DNA of 10,434 nucleotides from Granulosicoccaceae bacterium (GTDB lineage: Bacteria > Pseudomonadota > Gammaproteobacteria > DAOVJZ01), in contig DAOVJZ010000034.1 of the NCBI GenBank assembly GCA_030632035.1, positions 1-10,434 of the forward strand, read 5' to 3'. Below, piece after piece: positions 1-5,623 of the stretch. Made by a program: the position numbers and the translations under genes. How positions within the stretch are numbered: the first letter of the stretch is position 1; every line of letters begins with the position of its first letter. The notes beneath the pieces are model-generated. The model did no database searches. It worked only from the letters and a program-made list of their open reading frames with translations, and was not told where the DNA came from.

Positions 1-192
1 GTAAAGTGGTTCAATGCAGACAAAGGTTTTGGCTTCATTACTCCGGATGATGGTGGCAAGGATCTGTTTGTTCATCATTCTGAAATTCAAGCTGGCGGTG
101 GCTATGCAACCCTGAGTGATGGTCAGAAAGTGGAGTATGAAGTTGGAGAAGGCCAAAAAGGGCCGTGCGCTAATAAGGTGGTGCCAGTCTAA
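1..192 (+). CDS. Cold-shock protein, CspA family (5' end cut off by window)
   Basis: This is the last 63 codons of a small single-domain cold-shock protein that binds single-stranded RNA or DNA. The frame is open from base 1 and stops with TAA at 190-192. Visible residues start VKWFNADKGFGFI, so only about 5-10 N-terminal residues are missing compared with the usual 67-70. RNP1 (KGFGFI, visible residues 8-13) and RNP2 (LFVHH, 22-26) are intact, as is the typical C-terminal GQKGP stretch. Two small oddities are LFVHH where VFVHF is usual, and a cysteine after KGP. Proteins of this family act as RNA chaperones in the cytoplasm. Several paralogues per genome are common, so I do not assign a specific csp letter. 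The start and promoter lie outside the window, so cold regulation cannot be judged. Confidence 0.95.
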   Translation, partial: VKWFNADKGFGFITPDDGGKDLFVHHSEIQAGGGYATLSDGQKVEYEVGEGQKGPCANKVVPV

Positions 193-226
193 CGCTAGTA
201 ATTAGTAGGCACCAGTACATAACAAA

Positions 227-311
227 GGTGGTTAAGCGGACAGCCCTTCGCGGTGCTCGTTTGTGCTGAATAGCACAAACCTCTCATCGCTGTGGTCTGC
301 CGTTTACCACC
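227..311. repeat. 85-base imperfect branched palindrome between convergent genes
   Basis: The outer arms are GGTGGT (227-232) and ACCACC (306-311). Pairing continues inward with AA/TT, CGG/CCG, CAG/CTG and CC/GG, interrupted by single mismatches or bulges. Inside is a perfect 9-bp hairpin, GTTTGTGCT (259-267) with loop GAAT and AGCACAAAC (272-280). A further small hairpin can form at 242-257 around TTCG, in competition with the innermost outer pairs. Neither side carries a run of T, so a simple intrinsic terminator is unlikely. It could be a REP/MITE-type repeat, a structured 3' UTR of the cold-shock gene, or a small RNA. The sequence alone does not decide between these. Confidence 0.6.
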
Positions 312-322
312 GACGTTAAAAC

Positions 323-751
323 TCAAACCCCCTTCACTTTCCCCGTTTCTAGATATCGTCTGTAACCATCCAGTATTTCTTCATGATCAAAAACCAGTTC
401 CGGTAAATTATCCAGCGTAAACAGATCCAGATGTTTGGCATCGTCGGTGGCCTTGGGTGTGCCGGTAGCTTCGGCAACATAAACTGCACTGACAGTATGG
501 CCTCGTGGGTCACGTTTGGGATCGGAGTAACAACCGAGTAGTATTTTGAGTTTTACATCAAGTGAGGTTTCTTCCTTTGCCTCGCGTACAGCCGCCTGTT
601 CCAGTATTTCGCCTATATCGACAAACCCACCCGGAATAGCCCAGCCGAATGGCTCGTATTTTCTTTCGATCAATACAATGGGTTTATTAGGTCTATCGAT
701 AAGCTCGATAATGGTATCAACCGTAATAGCAGGGGTTTCGGGTCTGGGCAT
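323..751 (-). CDS. Nudix hydrolase, ADP-ribose pyrophosphatase/MutT-like
   Basis: A 142-residue cytoplasmic hydrolase predicted to cleave a nucleoside diphosphate linked to another group, using Mg2+. The Nudix box spans residues 42-64: G42, E48, then REAKEETSL (56-64). It fits Gx5Ex7REUxEExGU except that the glycine near the end is serine. The preceding GWAIPGG and the later SDPKRDPRGH stretch resemble small ADP-ribose pyrophosphatase-like members. The substrate cannot be told from sequence. The ATG at 749-751 is preferred: AAAGA lies about 7 bases upstream and MPRPETPAI is a natural beginning. An in-frame TTG at 794-796 would add 15 residues, but these run through a tandem repeat (TTTCAATCACT twice). 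The gene converges on the cold-shock gene and diverges from the VanZ-like gene. Confidence 0.88.
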   Translation of the reverse strand: MPRPETPAITVDTIIELIDRPNKPIVLIERKYEPFGWAIPGGFVDIGEILEQAAVREAKEETSLDVKLKILLGCYSDPKRDPRGHTVSAVYVAEATGTPKATDDAKHLDLFTLDNLPELVFDHEEILDGYRRYLETGKVKGV

Positions 752-769
752 GATAATGTCTTTTGATAA

Positions 770-793
770 AGTGATTGAAAATAGTGATTGAAA
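770..793. repeat. Tandem 11-base direct repeat upstream of Nudix gene
   Basis: AGTGATTGAAA occurs at 770-780 and again at 783-793, giving a 13-base period, and is followed by an AATCAT partial inversion. It lies just upstream of the preferred Nudix ATG and in the short divergent gap to the VanZ-like gene. It may be an operator pair, or simply the product of slippage. Confidence 0.5.
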
Positions 794-829
794 CAATCAT
801 AGTTATACCACTTTCTGTCTCATTTGTTG

Positions 830-1219
830 ATGTTGTGGTTTGAAATGATTGCCTTAACCCCAAGACTTATTTCCCTGTCCCGTGTCGGATTAATCATTTG
901 TCTCATTATCGTGACGGCATTGACTGTGATGCCATTGCATGAGTTTCCGCCTGCCGAGAATATCAATGACAAGGTCAGTCATTTGCTGGCATTTCTGGCT
1001 CTTGCAGTAGTTGCCGATTATTCGTTTCCGCAAAAAGATTTTATTATTTCCAAAGGCTTGCCATTGTTGGCCTACGGTATTGGTATTGAGATTGTGCAGT
1101 ATTTTATTCCGTATCGCAGTTTTTCTGTACTGGATATGATCGCAGATGCTTCAGGTCTGGTGGTTTATCTATTACTTATTCCTTTCCTGAACCATGTTGT
1201 TATCAGGCAAACCAATTGA
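830..1219 (+). CDS. VanZ-like family small membrane protein
   Basis: A 129-residue protein with about four membrane-embedded segments: roughly residues 13-34, 48-65, 76-94 and 103-122. It shows the conserved polar pattern of the VanZ-like family: DKVSHLLAF (47-55), then ExxQ (E87, Q90), R96 and D102 before the last helix. Family members are widespread; VanZ itself confers low-level teicoplanin resistance, but short proteobacterial members have no established role. Starts at TTG 824, ATG 830 or ATG 845 are all possible. None has a good Shine-Dalgarno sequence, and 830 is a compromise. The stop at 1217-1219 is 13 bases before the cytochrome ATG, so co-transcription with it is likely. This is not evidence of antibiotic resistance. 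Confidence 0.8.
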   Translation: MLWFEMIALTPRLISLSRVGLIICLIIVTALTVMPLHEFPPAENINDKVSHLLAFLALAVVADYSFPQKDFIISKGLPLLAYGIGIEIVQYFIPYRSFSVLDMIADASGLVVYLLLIPFLNHVVIRQTN

Positions 1220-1232
1220 AAGAGAAAACGAG

Positions 1233-1715
1233 ATGAAAAAAACATTATATGTGTTTCTAGTATGGGCTATGTTTGGTGCCGCACAGGCGGCTGATCATGA
1301 AAAAGGCAATACGCTTGCCTTATCAGAAGGTATTAGCACCTTGCTCAAACAGGAAATGAATGAAATAAAAAAAGGAATGGAGTCTCTGGTCTTTTCAATT
1401 GCATCAGGTGACTGGGAAAAGATAGCAAAAACAGGACACAATATTAAACACAGCTATATCATGAAGAACAAACTCACCGAGTCGCAAAGACATGAACTGC
1501 ATGAGAAGTTACCAAAACAGTTCAGGAAAATTGACAAAAAATTTCATTACTATGCTGGCATGTTGTCTCATGTTGCCAAGGAAAGAGATGTAGAACTGGT
1601 CAATTATTATTTCTATAAAATGAATGAATCCTGTGCGGCCTGCCATTCAATGTTTGTTAAAGATCGCTTTGAAGGCTTTAAGAAAGGTAATCGGCATGAG
1701 GAGCATAGCCATTAA
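1233..1715 (+). CDS. Periplasmic c-type cytochrome, class II (cytochrome c')-like
   Basis: A 160-residue exported monoheme protein. Residues 1-19 form a signal peptide (MKKTLYVFLV... ending AQA). The rest is almost all helix-forming, with a single heme-binding motif CAACH at 134-138, close to the C-terminus. A late CxxCH in a helical bundle, with M42/M50 in the first helix and the GDW...I...I phrase, is typical of class II cytochromes. Such proteins carry electrons or bind gases such as NO, but the role here is unknown. The tail HEEHSH is rich in histidine. The ATG at 1233 is chosen because it begins the signal peptide and follows AGAGAAAACGAG. An in-frame ATG at 1194 would overlap the VanZ-like gene and spoil the signal peptide. 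The gene is AT-rich; bases 1561-1620 are 19/60 G+C. Confidence 0.85.
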   Translation: MKKTLYVFLVWAMFGAAQAADHEKGNTLALSEGISTLLKQEMNEIKKGMESLVFSIASGDWEKIAKTGHNIKHSYIMKNKLTESQRHELHEKLPKQFRKIDKKFHYYAGMLSHVAKERDVELVNYYFYKMNESCAACHSMFVKDRFEGFKKGNRHEEHSH

Positions 1716-1822
1716 AAGGTATTTCCGGTGGTTTTATTGATCCAGCGCATTTTCCTGGCTATTTCCGAGCTTAAAATCGGTTATTCTGAAAGTAGTACAA
1801 AACGTTTGTAAGGAGCATGGGT

Positions 1823-2392
1823 ATGAAAAGTAAATTTATTATGATGGTTATCTGTCTGTTGTCATTTTCACTTTCTGCGCTGGTTCAGGCTGGTAATAAG
1901 GACATGAAGGCACTAAAAAAAGAAGCAGTCAGCATAGTTAAAAAATTTGGCGGCACATTAAAGCCACAGCTTAAAAAGGCACTGAAATCCGGCGGTCCTG
2001 TTAAGGCAATTGATGTTTGCTCAAAAACAGCACCAGAAATAGCACAGAAGCTGAGTTCAGAAACTGGCTGGACGGTTAAGCGTGTAAGCCTTAAGCCACG
2101 TAATAGTAAAACAGCGGGTCCAGATGCGTGGGAAAGAAAAGTGCTTCGCCAGTTTGATGAACGCCAGACAAAGGGTGAATTGGCAAAAAAAATGGCATAT
2201 GCAGAAATAGTTGACGGACGTTTTAGATTTATGAAGGCACAAGGTGTTGAACAAGTGTGCATGAATTGTCATGCTGGAAAGGTTGCCCCGGCTACAGAAA
2301 AAGCATTGAAACATCATTATCCTGATGACAAGGCACGTGGATACTCATTAGGTCAGATAAGAGGAGCATTCAGCTTATCAAAAGACCTGTGA
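1823..2392 (+). CDS. Exported DUF3365 (Tll0287-like) monoheme c-type protein
   Basis: A 189-residue protein with a signal peptide (1-23, ending VQA), then a DUF3365/Tll0287-like domain covering nearly all the rest. Family hallmarks are IDVCSKTAPEIA (C66), the RVSLKPRN stretch (88-94) with AWE after it, RFRFM (133-137), and the heme motif CMNCH at 146-150 followed by AG. The domain is known both as stand-alone heme proteins and as the sensor part of membrane signalling proteins. Here it stands alone and no kinase is attached. It is likely a periplasmic redox or ligand-binding protein (inference). The start at 1823 has AGGAG (1811-1815) at a 7-base spacing; the ATG at 1817 would be only one base from that site. 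The gene is 107 bases after the other cytochrome gene and is followed by a strong terminator. Confidence 0.88.
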   Translation: MKSKFIMMVICLLSFSLSALVQAGNKDMKALKKEAVSIVKKFGGTLKPQLKKALKSGGPVKAIDVCSKTAPEIAQKLSSETGWTVKRVSLKPRNSKTAGPDAWERKVLRQFDERQTKGELAKKMAYAEIVDGRFRFMKAQGVEQVCMNCHAGKVAPATEKALKHHYPDDKARGYSLGQIRGAFSLSKDL

Positions 2393-2414
2393 TCTGTTTG
2401 CATGACCAATAAAA

Positions 2415-2435
2415 AAACCCGCCATAGGCGGGTTT
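2415..2435. terminator. Bidirectional intrinsic terminator
   Basis: A perfect 9-bp stem, AAACCCGCC (2415-2423) and GGCGGGTTT (2427-2435), with loop ATA. The run of A just before it (2409-2417) gives a strong U tract on the minus strand, ending the rpmB-rpmG transcript. On the plus strand TTTAAATT follows and can end the DUF3365 transcript. The two transcripts converge here. Confidence 0.92.
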
Positions 2436-2469
2436 AAATTAAACTTCTTTATTGTGCTTGGGAGCGGTA

Positions 2470-2637
2470 TTATTTTATCTTTGCTTCCTTGTACATGACA
2501 TGTTCACGTACGACAGGATCAAACTTTTTCATTTCAAGCTTTTCAGGCTTGGTACGTTTGTTCTTTGATGTTGTATAAAAGTGTCCGGTGCCAGCACTGG
2601 AGACCATTCTGATTTTTTCACGTGCGCTCTTTGCCAT
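2470..2637 (-). CDS. rpmG: 50S ribosomal protein L33
   Basis: A 55-residue basic protein of the large ribosomal subunit. It has the same length as E. coli L33 and is nearly identical to it, including SSAGTGHFYTT (13-23), KNKRTKPEKLE (25-35) and KKFDPVVREHV (37-47). It lacks the two CxxC pairs, so it is the zinc-independent type. The ATG (complement of 2635-2637) is preceded by AGGGAGA at about 5 bases, and the stop of rpmB lies inside this ribosome-binding region. The gap to rpmB is 11 bases, so the two are transcribed together from upstream of rpmB and end at the 2415-2435 terminator. Confidence 0.98.
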   Translation of the reverse strand: MAKSAREKIRMVSSAGTGHFYTTSKNKRTKPEKLEMKKFDPVVREHVMYKEAKIK

Positions 2638-2648
2638 GATTTATCTCC

Positions 2649-2885
2649 CTAGACCTTTTCACCGCGTGCACGGATTTTTTCCAGCACGCTATCAATACCC
2701 AATTTGTCGACAATACGCATACCCTTGGAACTGATACGTAGTCTAATGAAACGCTTTTCAGCTGCTACCCAAAAACGATGCATATGCAGGTTTGGCAGAA
2801 AACGGCGGCGCGTTCTATTTTTGGCATGTGAGACATTGTTCCCTGACATTGGGCGCTTGCCTGTCACCTGACATACTTTGGACAT
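2649..2885 (-). CDS. rpmB: 50S ribosomal protein L28
   Basis: A 78-residue ribosomal protein, the usual gammaproteobacterial length. It begins MSKVCQVTGKRP and contains RRRFLPNLHMHRFW (26-39), EKRFIRLR and a RARGEK end, closely matching E. coli L28. The start has a strong GAGGAG about 8 bases upstream. It is the first gene of the rpmB-rpmG operon, a conserved pair that in enterobacteria also sits next to radC. Nothing is unusual in the coding sequence. Confidence 0.98.
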   Translation of the reverse strand: MSKVCQVTGKRPMSGNNVSHAKNRTRRRFLPNLHMHRFWVAAEKRFIRLRISSKGMRIVDKLGIDSVLEKIRARGEKV

Positions 2886-2943
2886 TTTAATAACTCCTCA
2901 AAAACCGATTATTCTAATTGCGCCCTTTGACGCAGAGCCGTGC

Positions 2944-2972
2944 TTTATACCAGAGTCAGTATGAAGATACAA
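2944..2972 (-). promoter_or_regulatory. Candidate sigma70 promoter for rpmB-rpmG
   Basis: On the minus strand TTGTAT (complement of 2967-2972) and TATAAA (complement of 2944-2949) are separated by exactly 17 bases, with TG just before the -10 region. Transcription would begin about 50 bases upstream of rpmB. The -10 matches 5/6 of consensus, the -35 only 3/6. Confidence 0.45.
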
Positions 2973-3000
2973 TACGTGAGTTCTGTCAGGAGTTGTATCT
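2965..3000. repeat. 8-base inverted repeat between radC and rpmB
   Basis: AGATACAA (2965-2972) and TTGTATCT (2993-3000) are perfect inverted copies separated by 20 bases. The left arm overlaps the candidate -35 element of the rpmB promoter, and the right arm lies just after the radC stop. It could be a weak hairpin ending radC (no T run) or an operator for the ribosomal operon. Confidence 0.45.
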
Positions 3001-3009
3001 CATTGATTT

Positions 3010-3684
3010 TTATATCAATCCATATTCAGCAAATGAGTAGGCCGGGCCGTCTCCGATGACCAGATGATCGAGTACCCGGATATCAACCAGTGCCAATGCC
3101 TCTGTCAGCCTTTTGGTCAGGTGTCTGTCGGCTTCGCTGGGTTCGGAGATGCCAGATGGGTGATTATGAGCCAGGATCAGGGCCGCTGCATTGTAGCCAA
3201 GCGCCTGTTTGACCACCTCGCGTGGGTGGACGCTGGCACCATTGAGCGTACCGCGAAATAGTTCTTCGCAGTGGATAACCCGATGCCGGTTATCCAGATA
3301 CAGGCACGCAAACACCTCGTGTGGCAGGTCGCGCAGGCGGGCAGTCAGGTAATTGCGGGTGGCATCGGGGCTGTTCAGGGCGTCACCGTGTTGCAGGGTT
3401 TCATACAGGTGGCGGCGCGCCATTTCGAGTACAGCCTGGAGCTGGATGTACTTGGCATCACCGAGTCCGTGGCTTTGGCAAAAGTGGCCCCGATTGGCAT
3501 TGAGCAGGGCGCGGAGGCTGCCGTGCTCATGCAGGAGATCACGTGCCAGATCAACAGCGGTCTTGCCACGCACGCCGGTTCGCAGGAAAATAGCCAGTAG
3601 TTCGGCATCGGAGAGGGCGGCAGGGCCGCGAGCGAGGAGTTTTTCCCGTGGACGTTCCGCCACAGGCCAGTCAGAGATAGCCAT
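3010..3684 (-). CDS. radC: RadC family JAB/MPN-domain protein (UPF0758)
   Basis: A 224-residue protein, full length for the family. The N-terminal part (about 1-95) contains the conserved RPREKLLARG and LSDAELLAIFLRTG stretches and a helix-hairpin-helix-like region. The C-terminal JAB/MPN domain carries the JAMM metal site: E123, then H173-N-H175 and D186 in the HxHx7SxxD pattern, all intact. Despite its name, the cellular role of RadC is not settled; the original radiation phenotype of the E. coli mutant was traced to another gene. The ATG is preceded by GGAGG at 7-8 bases. That site lies in the loop and 3' edge of a possible small hairpin. The gene is divergent from coaBC and followed by rpmB-rpmG. 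Its G+C content is clearly higher than that of the cytochrome genes (40/60 at 3181-3240). Confidence 0.95.
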   Translation of the reverse strand: MAISDWPVAERPREKLLARGPAALSDAELLAIFLRTGVRGKTAVDLARDLLHEHGSLRALLNANRGHFCQSHGLGDAKYIQLQAVLEMARRHLYETLQHGDALNSPDATRNYLTARLRDLPHEVFACLYLDNRHRVIHCEELFRGTLNGASVHPREVVKQALGYNAAALILAHNHPSGISEPSEADRHLTKRLTEALALVDIRVLDHLVIGDGPAYSFAEYGLI

Positions 3685-3736
3685 TGTTCAACCTCCATGT
3701 TGAAAAAAGTGATTTATTTCAAATATTTGAGCATAA

Positions 3737-3754
3737 AGTTAGTGCTTACTAACT
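3737..3754. promoter_or_regulatory. Candidate operator, 7-bp arms
   Basis: AGTTAGT and ACTAACT are perfect inverted copies around GCTT. The right arm overlaps the candidate -35 of coaBC. Symmetry and size resemble operators of TetR-type or similar dimeric regulators (inference). It does not match the SlmA consensus GTGAGTACTCAC. Confidence 0.4.
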
Positions 3755-3781
3755 AACATCAGCCCAGATTTCGTTTACACT
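3753..3781 (+). promoter_or_regulatory. Candidate coaBC promoter, possibly giving a leaderless mRNA
   Basis: CTAACA (3753-3758) and TACACT (3776-3781) are 17 bases apart, each matching 4/6 of the sigma70 consensus. A start about 7 bases after the -10 would fall at 3788-3790, directly at the coaBC ATG (3791). No Shine-Dalgarno sequence is visible before that ATG, which fits a leaderless transcript. Confidence 0.35.
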
Positions 3782-3790
3782 GTACCCCAT

Positions 3791-5032
3791 ATGAAACGTT
3801 TGACCAATAAACACATTGTGCTGGGTGTGACCGGCAGTATCGCCGCTTACAAGAGTGCCGATCTCGTGCGCAAGCTGGTTGCGGCTGGAGCTGAGGTTCG
3901 TGTCATTATGACCCCGTCGGCAACCGAGTTTATTACCCCGCTAACCATGCAGGCGGTATCGGGTAATCCAGTGCATCAGGCATTGCTGGATGAAGAGGCC
4001 GAGGCTGGCATGGGGCATATCCAGTTGGCGCGTTGGGCCGACCTGGTACTCATAGCACCCGCCAGTGCAGATTCTTTGTCGCGCCTTGTTCATGGGCGCG
4101 GTGATACTTTGTTGGGTGCCGTGTGTCTTGCGGCCTCGTCCCCGTTAGCCGTGGCCCCAGCCATGAATCAGGCTATGTGGAAAGACCCGGCGACACAGGA
4201 GAATGTTGCAACATTAAAAGAGCGTGGATTGCACGTACTGGGGCCGGCCGAAGGTGAACAGGCTTGTGGTGATACCGGTCCTGGTCGGATGTTGGAACCA
4301 GACGATCTGGCCAGGGAAGTAGAAACCCTGTTCGATACCGGCACCCTTGCTGGTGTAAAGGTCATGGTAACGGCTGGGCCAACACAGGAAGCCATTGATC
4401 CAGTCAGATTTATCAGCAACCGCAGTTCCGGCAAGATGGGTTATGCACTGGCTGAAGCTGCCGCCGAGGCCGGTGCCGAGGTGTTACTCATCAGTGGTCC
4501 GACCAGTTTACAAACCCCGGACAGGGTACAGCGTGTGGATGTGCGTTCTGCTGAGCAAATGTATGATGCCGTGCATTCAGATGTGGAGGGGTACAATATT
4601 TTTATCGGTGCCGCAGCAGTGGCGGATTATCGACCAATCGAGGCAAAAGCAAGCAAGATAAAGAAAGATAGCGACACGATGTCGTTAGAAATGGGCAAGA
4701 CGGAAGATATTTTAGCCTCGGTATCAGCGCTCAAACACAGACCTTATATGGTCGGTTTTGCCGCCGAGACCGATGAGCTTGAGGCCAACGCGCGTAAAAA
4801 ACTGGAAGCTAAAAGACTGGATATAGTGGCGGCCAATCAGGTAGGTGAGGATGCTGAGGGCAAACCACTTGGATTTGAGAGTGACGAAAATACGCTGACT
4901 GTATTTTGGCAGGGTGGTAGTGAGGCATTCCCGTACATGTCCAAGTCACAACTAGCCAGGGCTCTGATAGAGCTGATTGCCAGTCGTTACAGGAATGAAC
5001 ACAATATTATTCGCCCGGAATCCTTCGGCTAG
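3791..5032 (+). CDS. coaBC: Bifunctional phosphopantothenoylcysteine decarboxylase / phosphopantothenate-cysteine ligase
   Basis: A 413-residue cytoplasmic enzyme making 4'-phosphopantetheine for coenzyme A. The C-terminal CoaB part joins cysteine to 4'-phosphopantothenate using CTP, and the N-terminal flavin-dependent CoaC part decarboxylates the product. CoaC (about 1-185) shows VLGVTGSIAAYK (10-21), GHI with H76, PAMNQAMW (123-130) and ACGDTGPGRM with C159. CoaB (about 188-400) shows AGPTQEAIDP (195-204), FISNRSSGKMG with N210, AAVADYRP (275-282) and the SKIKK lysine K289. N210 and K289 fall at the same numbers as the catalytic residues known in E. coli. The GRGD stretch after SRLVH departs slightly from the usual GMAN-like sequence. 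No Shine-Dalgarno sequence precedes the ATG, although the N-terminus fits the family. It is the first gene of the rightward series. Confidence 0.97.
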   Translation: MKRLTNKHIVLGVTGSIAAYKSADLVRKLVAAGAEVRVIMTPSATEFITPLTMQAVSGNPVHQALLDEEAEAGMGHIQLARWADLVLIAPASADSLSRLVHGRGDTLLGAVCLAASSPLAVAPAMNQAMWKDPATQENVATLKERGLHVLGPAEGEQACGDTGPGRMLEPDDLAREVETLFDTGTLAGVKVMVTAGPTQEAIDPVRFISNRSSGKMGYALAEAAAEAGAEVLLISGPTSLQTPDRVQRVDVRSAEQMYDAVHSDVEGYNIFIGAAAVADYRPIEAKASKIKKDSDTMSLEMGKTEDILASVSALKHRPYMVGFAAETDELEANARKKLEAKRLDIVAANQVGEDAEGKPLGFESDENTLTVFWQGGSEAFPYMSKSQLARALIELIASRYRNEHNIIRPESFG

Positions 5033-5056
5033 TCCAGAGTAAATTCTTCAACCAGG

Positions 5057-5085
5057 TTCAGGTACACATCTGTGGTTAATATAAT
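5057..5085 (+). promoter_or_regulatory. Candidate promoter for dut
   Basis: A consensus -10 TATAAT (5080-5085) lies 17 bases after TTCAGG (5057-5062, 3/6 match to the -35). It sits in the 110-base gap between coaBC and dut and would give a leader of about 50 bases. dut and the downstream genes may therefore be expressed separately from coaBC as well as by read-through. Confidence 0.45.
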
Positions 5086-5142
5086 TATCAGGGGTTATAG
5101 TTACGGCCTAATAATCATAACAACGCAAAAGCAGGAAGGACC

Positions 5143-5598
5143 ATGACCAAAATTCAGCTCAAGATCCTCGATTCTCGTATTGGCAATGAATATCCCGTTC
5201 CCGATTATGCTACTGATGGTTCAGCTGGCATGGATTTACGCGCCTGTGTCGATGAACCACTGGAGCTTAAACCTGGACAGACCGAATTGATCCCCACCGG
5301 TATGGCGATCCATATTGATGATCCAACACTGGCAGCCGTCATTTTGCCGCGCTCTGGTCTTGGTCATAAGCATGGTATCGTACTGGGTAATCTGGTCGGG
5401 TTGATTGATTCAGATTATCAGGGACAGTTGTTTGTTTCCTGCTGGAATCGGGGTGATACGACCTTTACCGTGAATGCCGGTGAGCGTATTGCCCAGTTGG
5501 TCTTTGTACCGGTAGTTCAAGCCGCTTTCGAAGTGGTCGATAACTTTGATGAGTCCCTGCGTGGTGTGGGTGGATTTGGGCATACAGGCACGCAGTAG
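5143..5598 (+). CDS. dut: dUTP diphosphatase (trimeric dUTPase)
   Basis: A 151-residue enzyme hydrolysing dUTP to dUMP and pyrophosphate. It keeps uracil out of DNA and supplies dUMP for thymidylate synthesis. All five motifs of trimeric dUTPases are present: AGMDLRA (28-34), PRSGLG (69-74), GLIDSDYQGQ (86-95, with the catalytic aspartate D89 and base-stacking Y92), GERIAQ (113-118) and the flexible C-terminal GVGGFGHTG (141-149). The RG-V-GGFG form in motif 5 is a small variation on RG-E/S-GGFG. The ATG follows a good AGGAAGGA ribosome-binding site at about 3-5 bases. The E. coli protein is one residue longer and closely similar. algC begins 25 bases after its stop. Confidence 0.98.
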   Translation: MTKIQLKILDSRIGNEYPVPDYATDGSAGMDLRACVDEPLELKPGQTELIPTGMAIHIDDPTLAAVILPRSGLGHKHGIVLGNLVGLIDSDYQGQLFVSCWNRGDTTFTVNAGERIAQLVFVPVVQAAFEVVDNFDESLRGVGGFGHTGTQ

Positions 5599-5623
5599 AT
5601 TAATATGGAGCAATAAAAAATAC

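Larger units (their letters stand above)
3685..3790. promoter_or_regulatory. Divergent radC/coaBC control region with three inverted repeats
   Basis: These 106 bases separate two divergent genes and must hold both starts of transcription. They contain TTCAAC/GTTGAA (3687-3692, 3699-3704), the perfect palindrome TCAAATATTTGA (3719-3730) and AGTTAGT/ACTAACT (3737-3743, 3748-3754) with spacer GCTT. The middle part is AT-rich. Palindromes of this size suit dimeric repressors, but no binding protein can be named. Confidence 0.55.

Noticed and set aside
227..311. Branched palindrome as a tRNA gene
   Set aside because: It has no TTCGA-type T loop, no recognisable anticodon arm and no CCA-compatible acceptor end; the arms do not have cloverleaf spacing.
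546..791. Open frame on the + strand opposite the Nudix gene
   Set aside because: It is the antisense shadow of a gene with an intact Nudix box and has no family features of its own.
824..1219. VanZ-like gene as an antibiotic resistance determinant
   Set aside because: Only the general family pattern is present, there are no other van genes nearby, and glycopeptides do not normally reach their target in Gram-negative bacteria.
1194..1232. Longer start of the class II-like cytochrome
   Set aside because: It overlaps the VanZ-like gene and puts 13 polar residues ahead of a clear signal peptide that starts at 1233.
1737..1765. TTGATC-17-TATTTC as a promoter for the DUF3365 gene
   Set aside because: The -10 matches only half of consensus, and read-through from the preceding cytochrome gene is equally likely.
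2974..2988. GTGAGTTCTGTC as a SlmA binding site
   Set aside because: It matches the 12-base consensus GTGAGTACTCAC at only 9 positions and lacks the symmetric right half.
3064..3703. Several open frames on the + strand, and one in another minus frame, across radC
   Set aside because: They come from the high G+C content of radC; the radC frame has all family motifs and an intact JAMM site.
5546..5623. Longer start of the algC frame, inside dut
   Set aside because: It would overlap dut by 53 bases, and the added residues look like out-of-frame dut. The ATG at 5624 begins a natural lysine-rich cytoplasmic tail.
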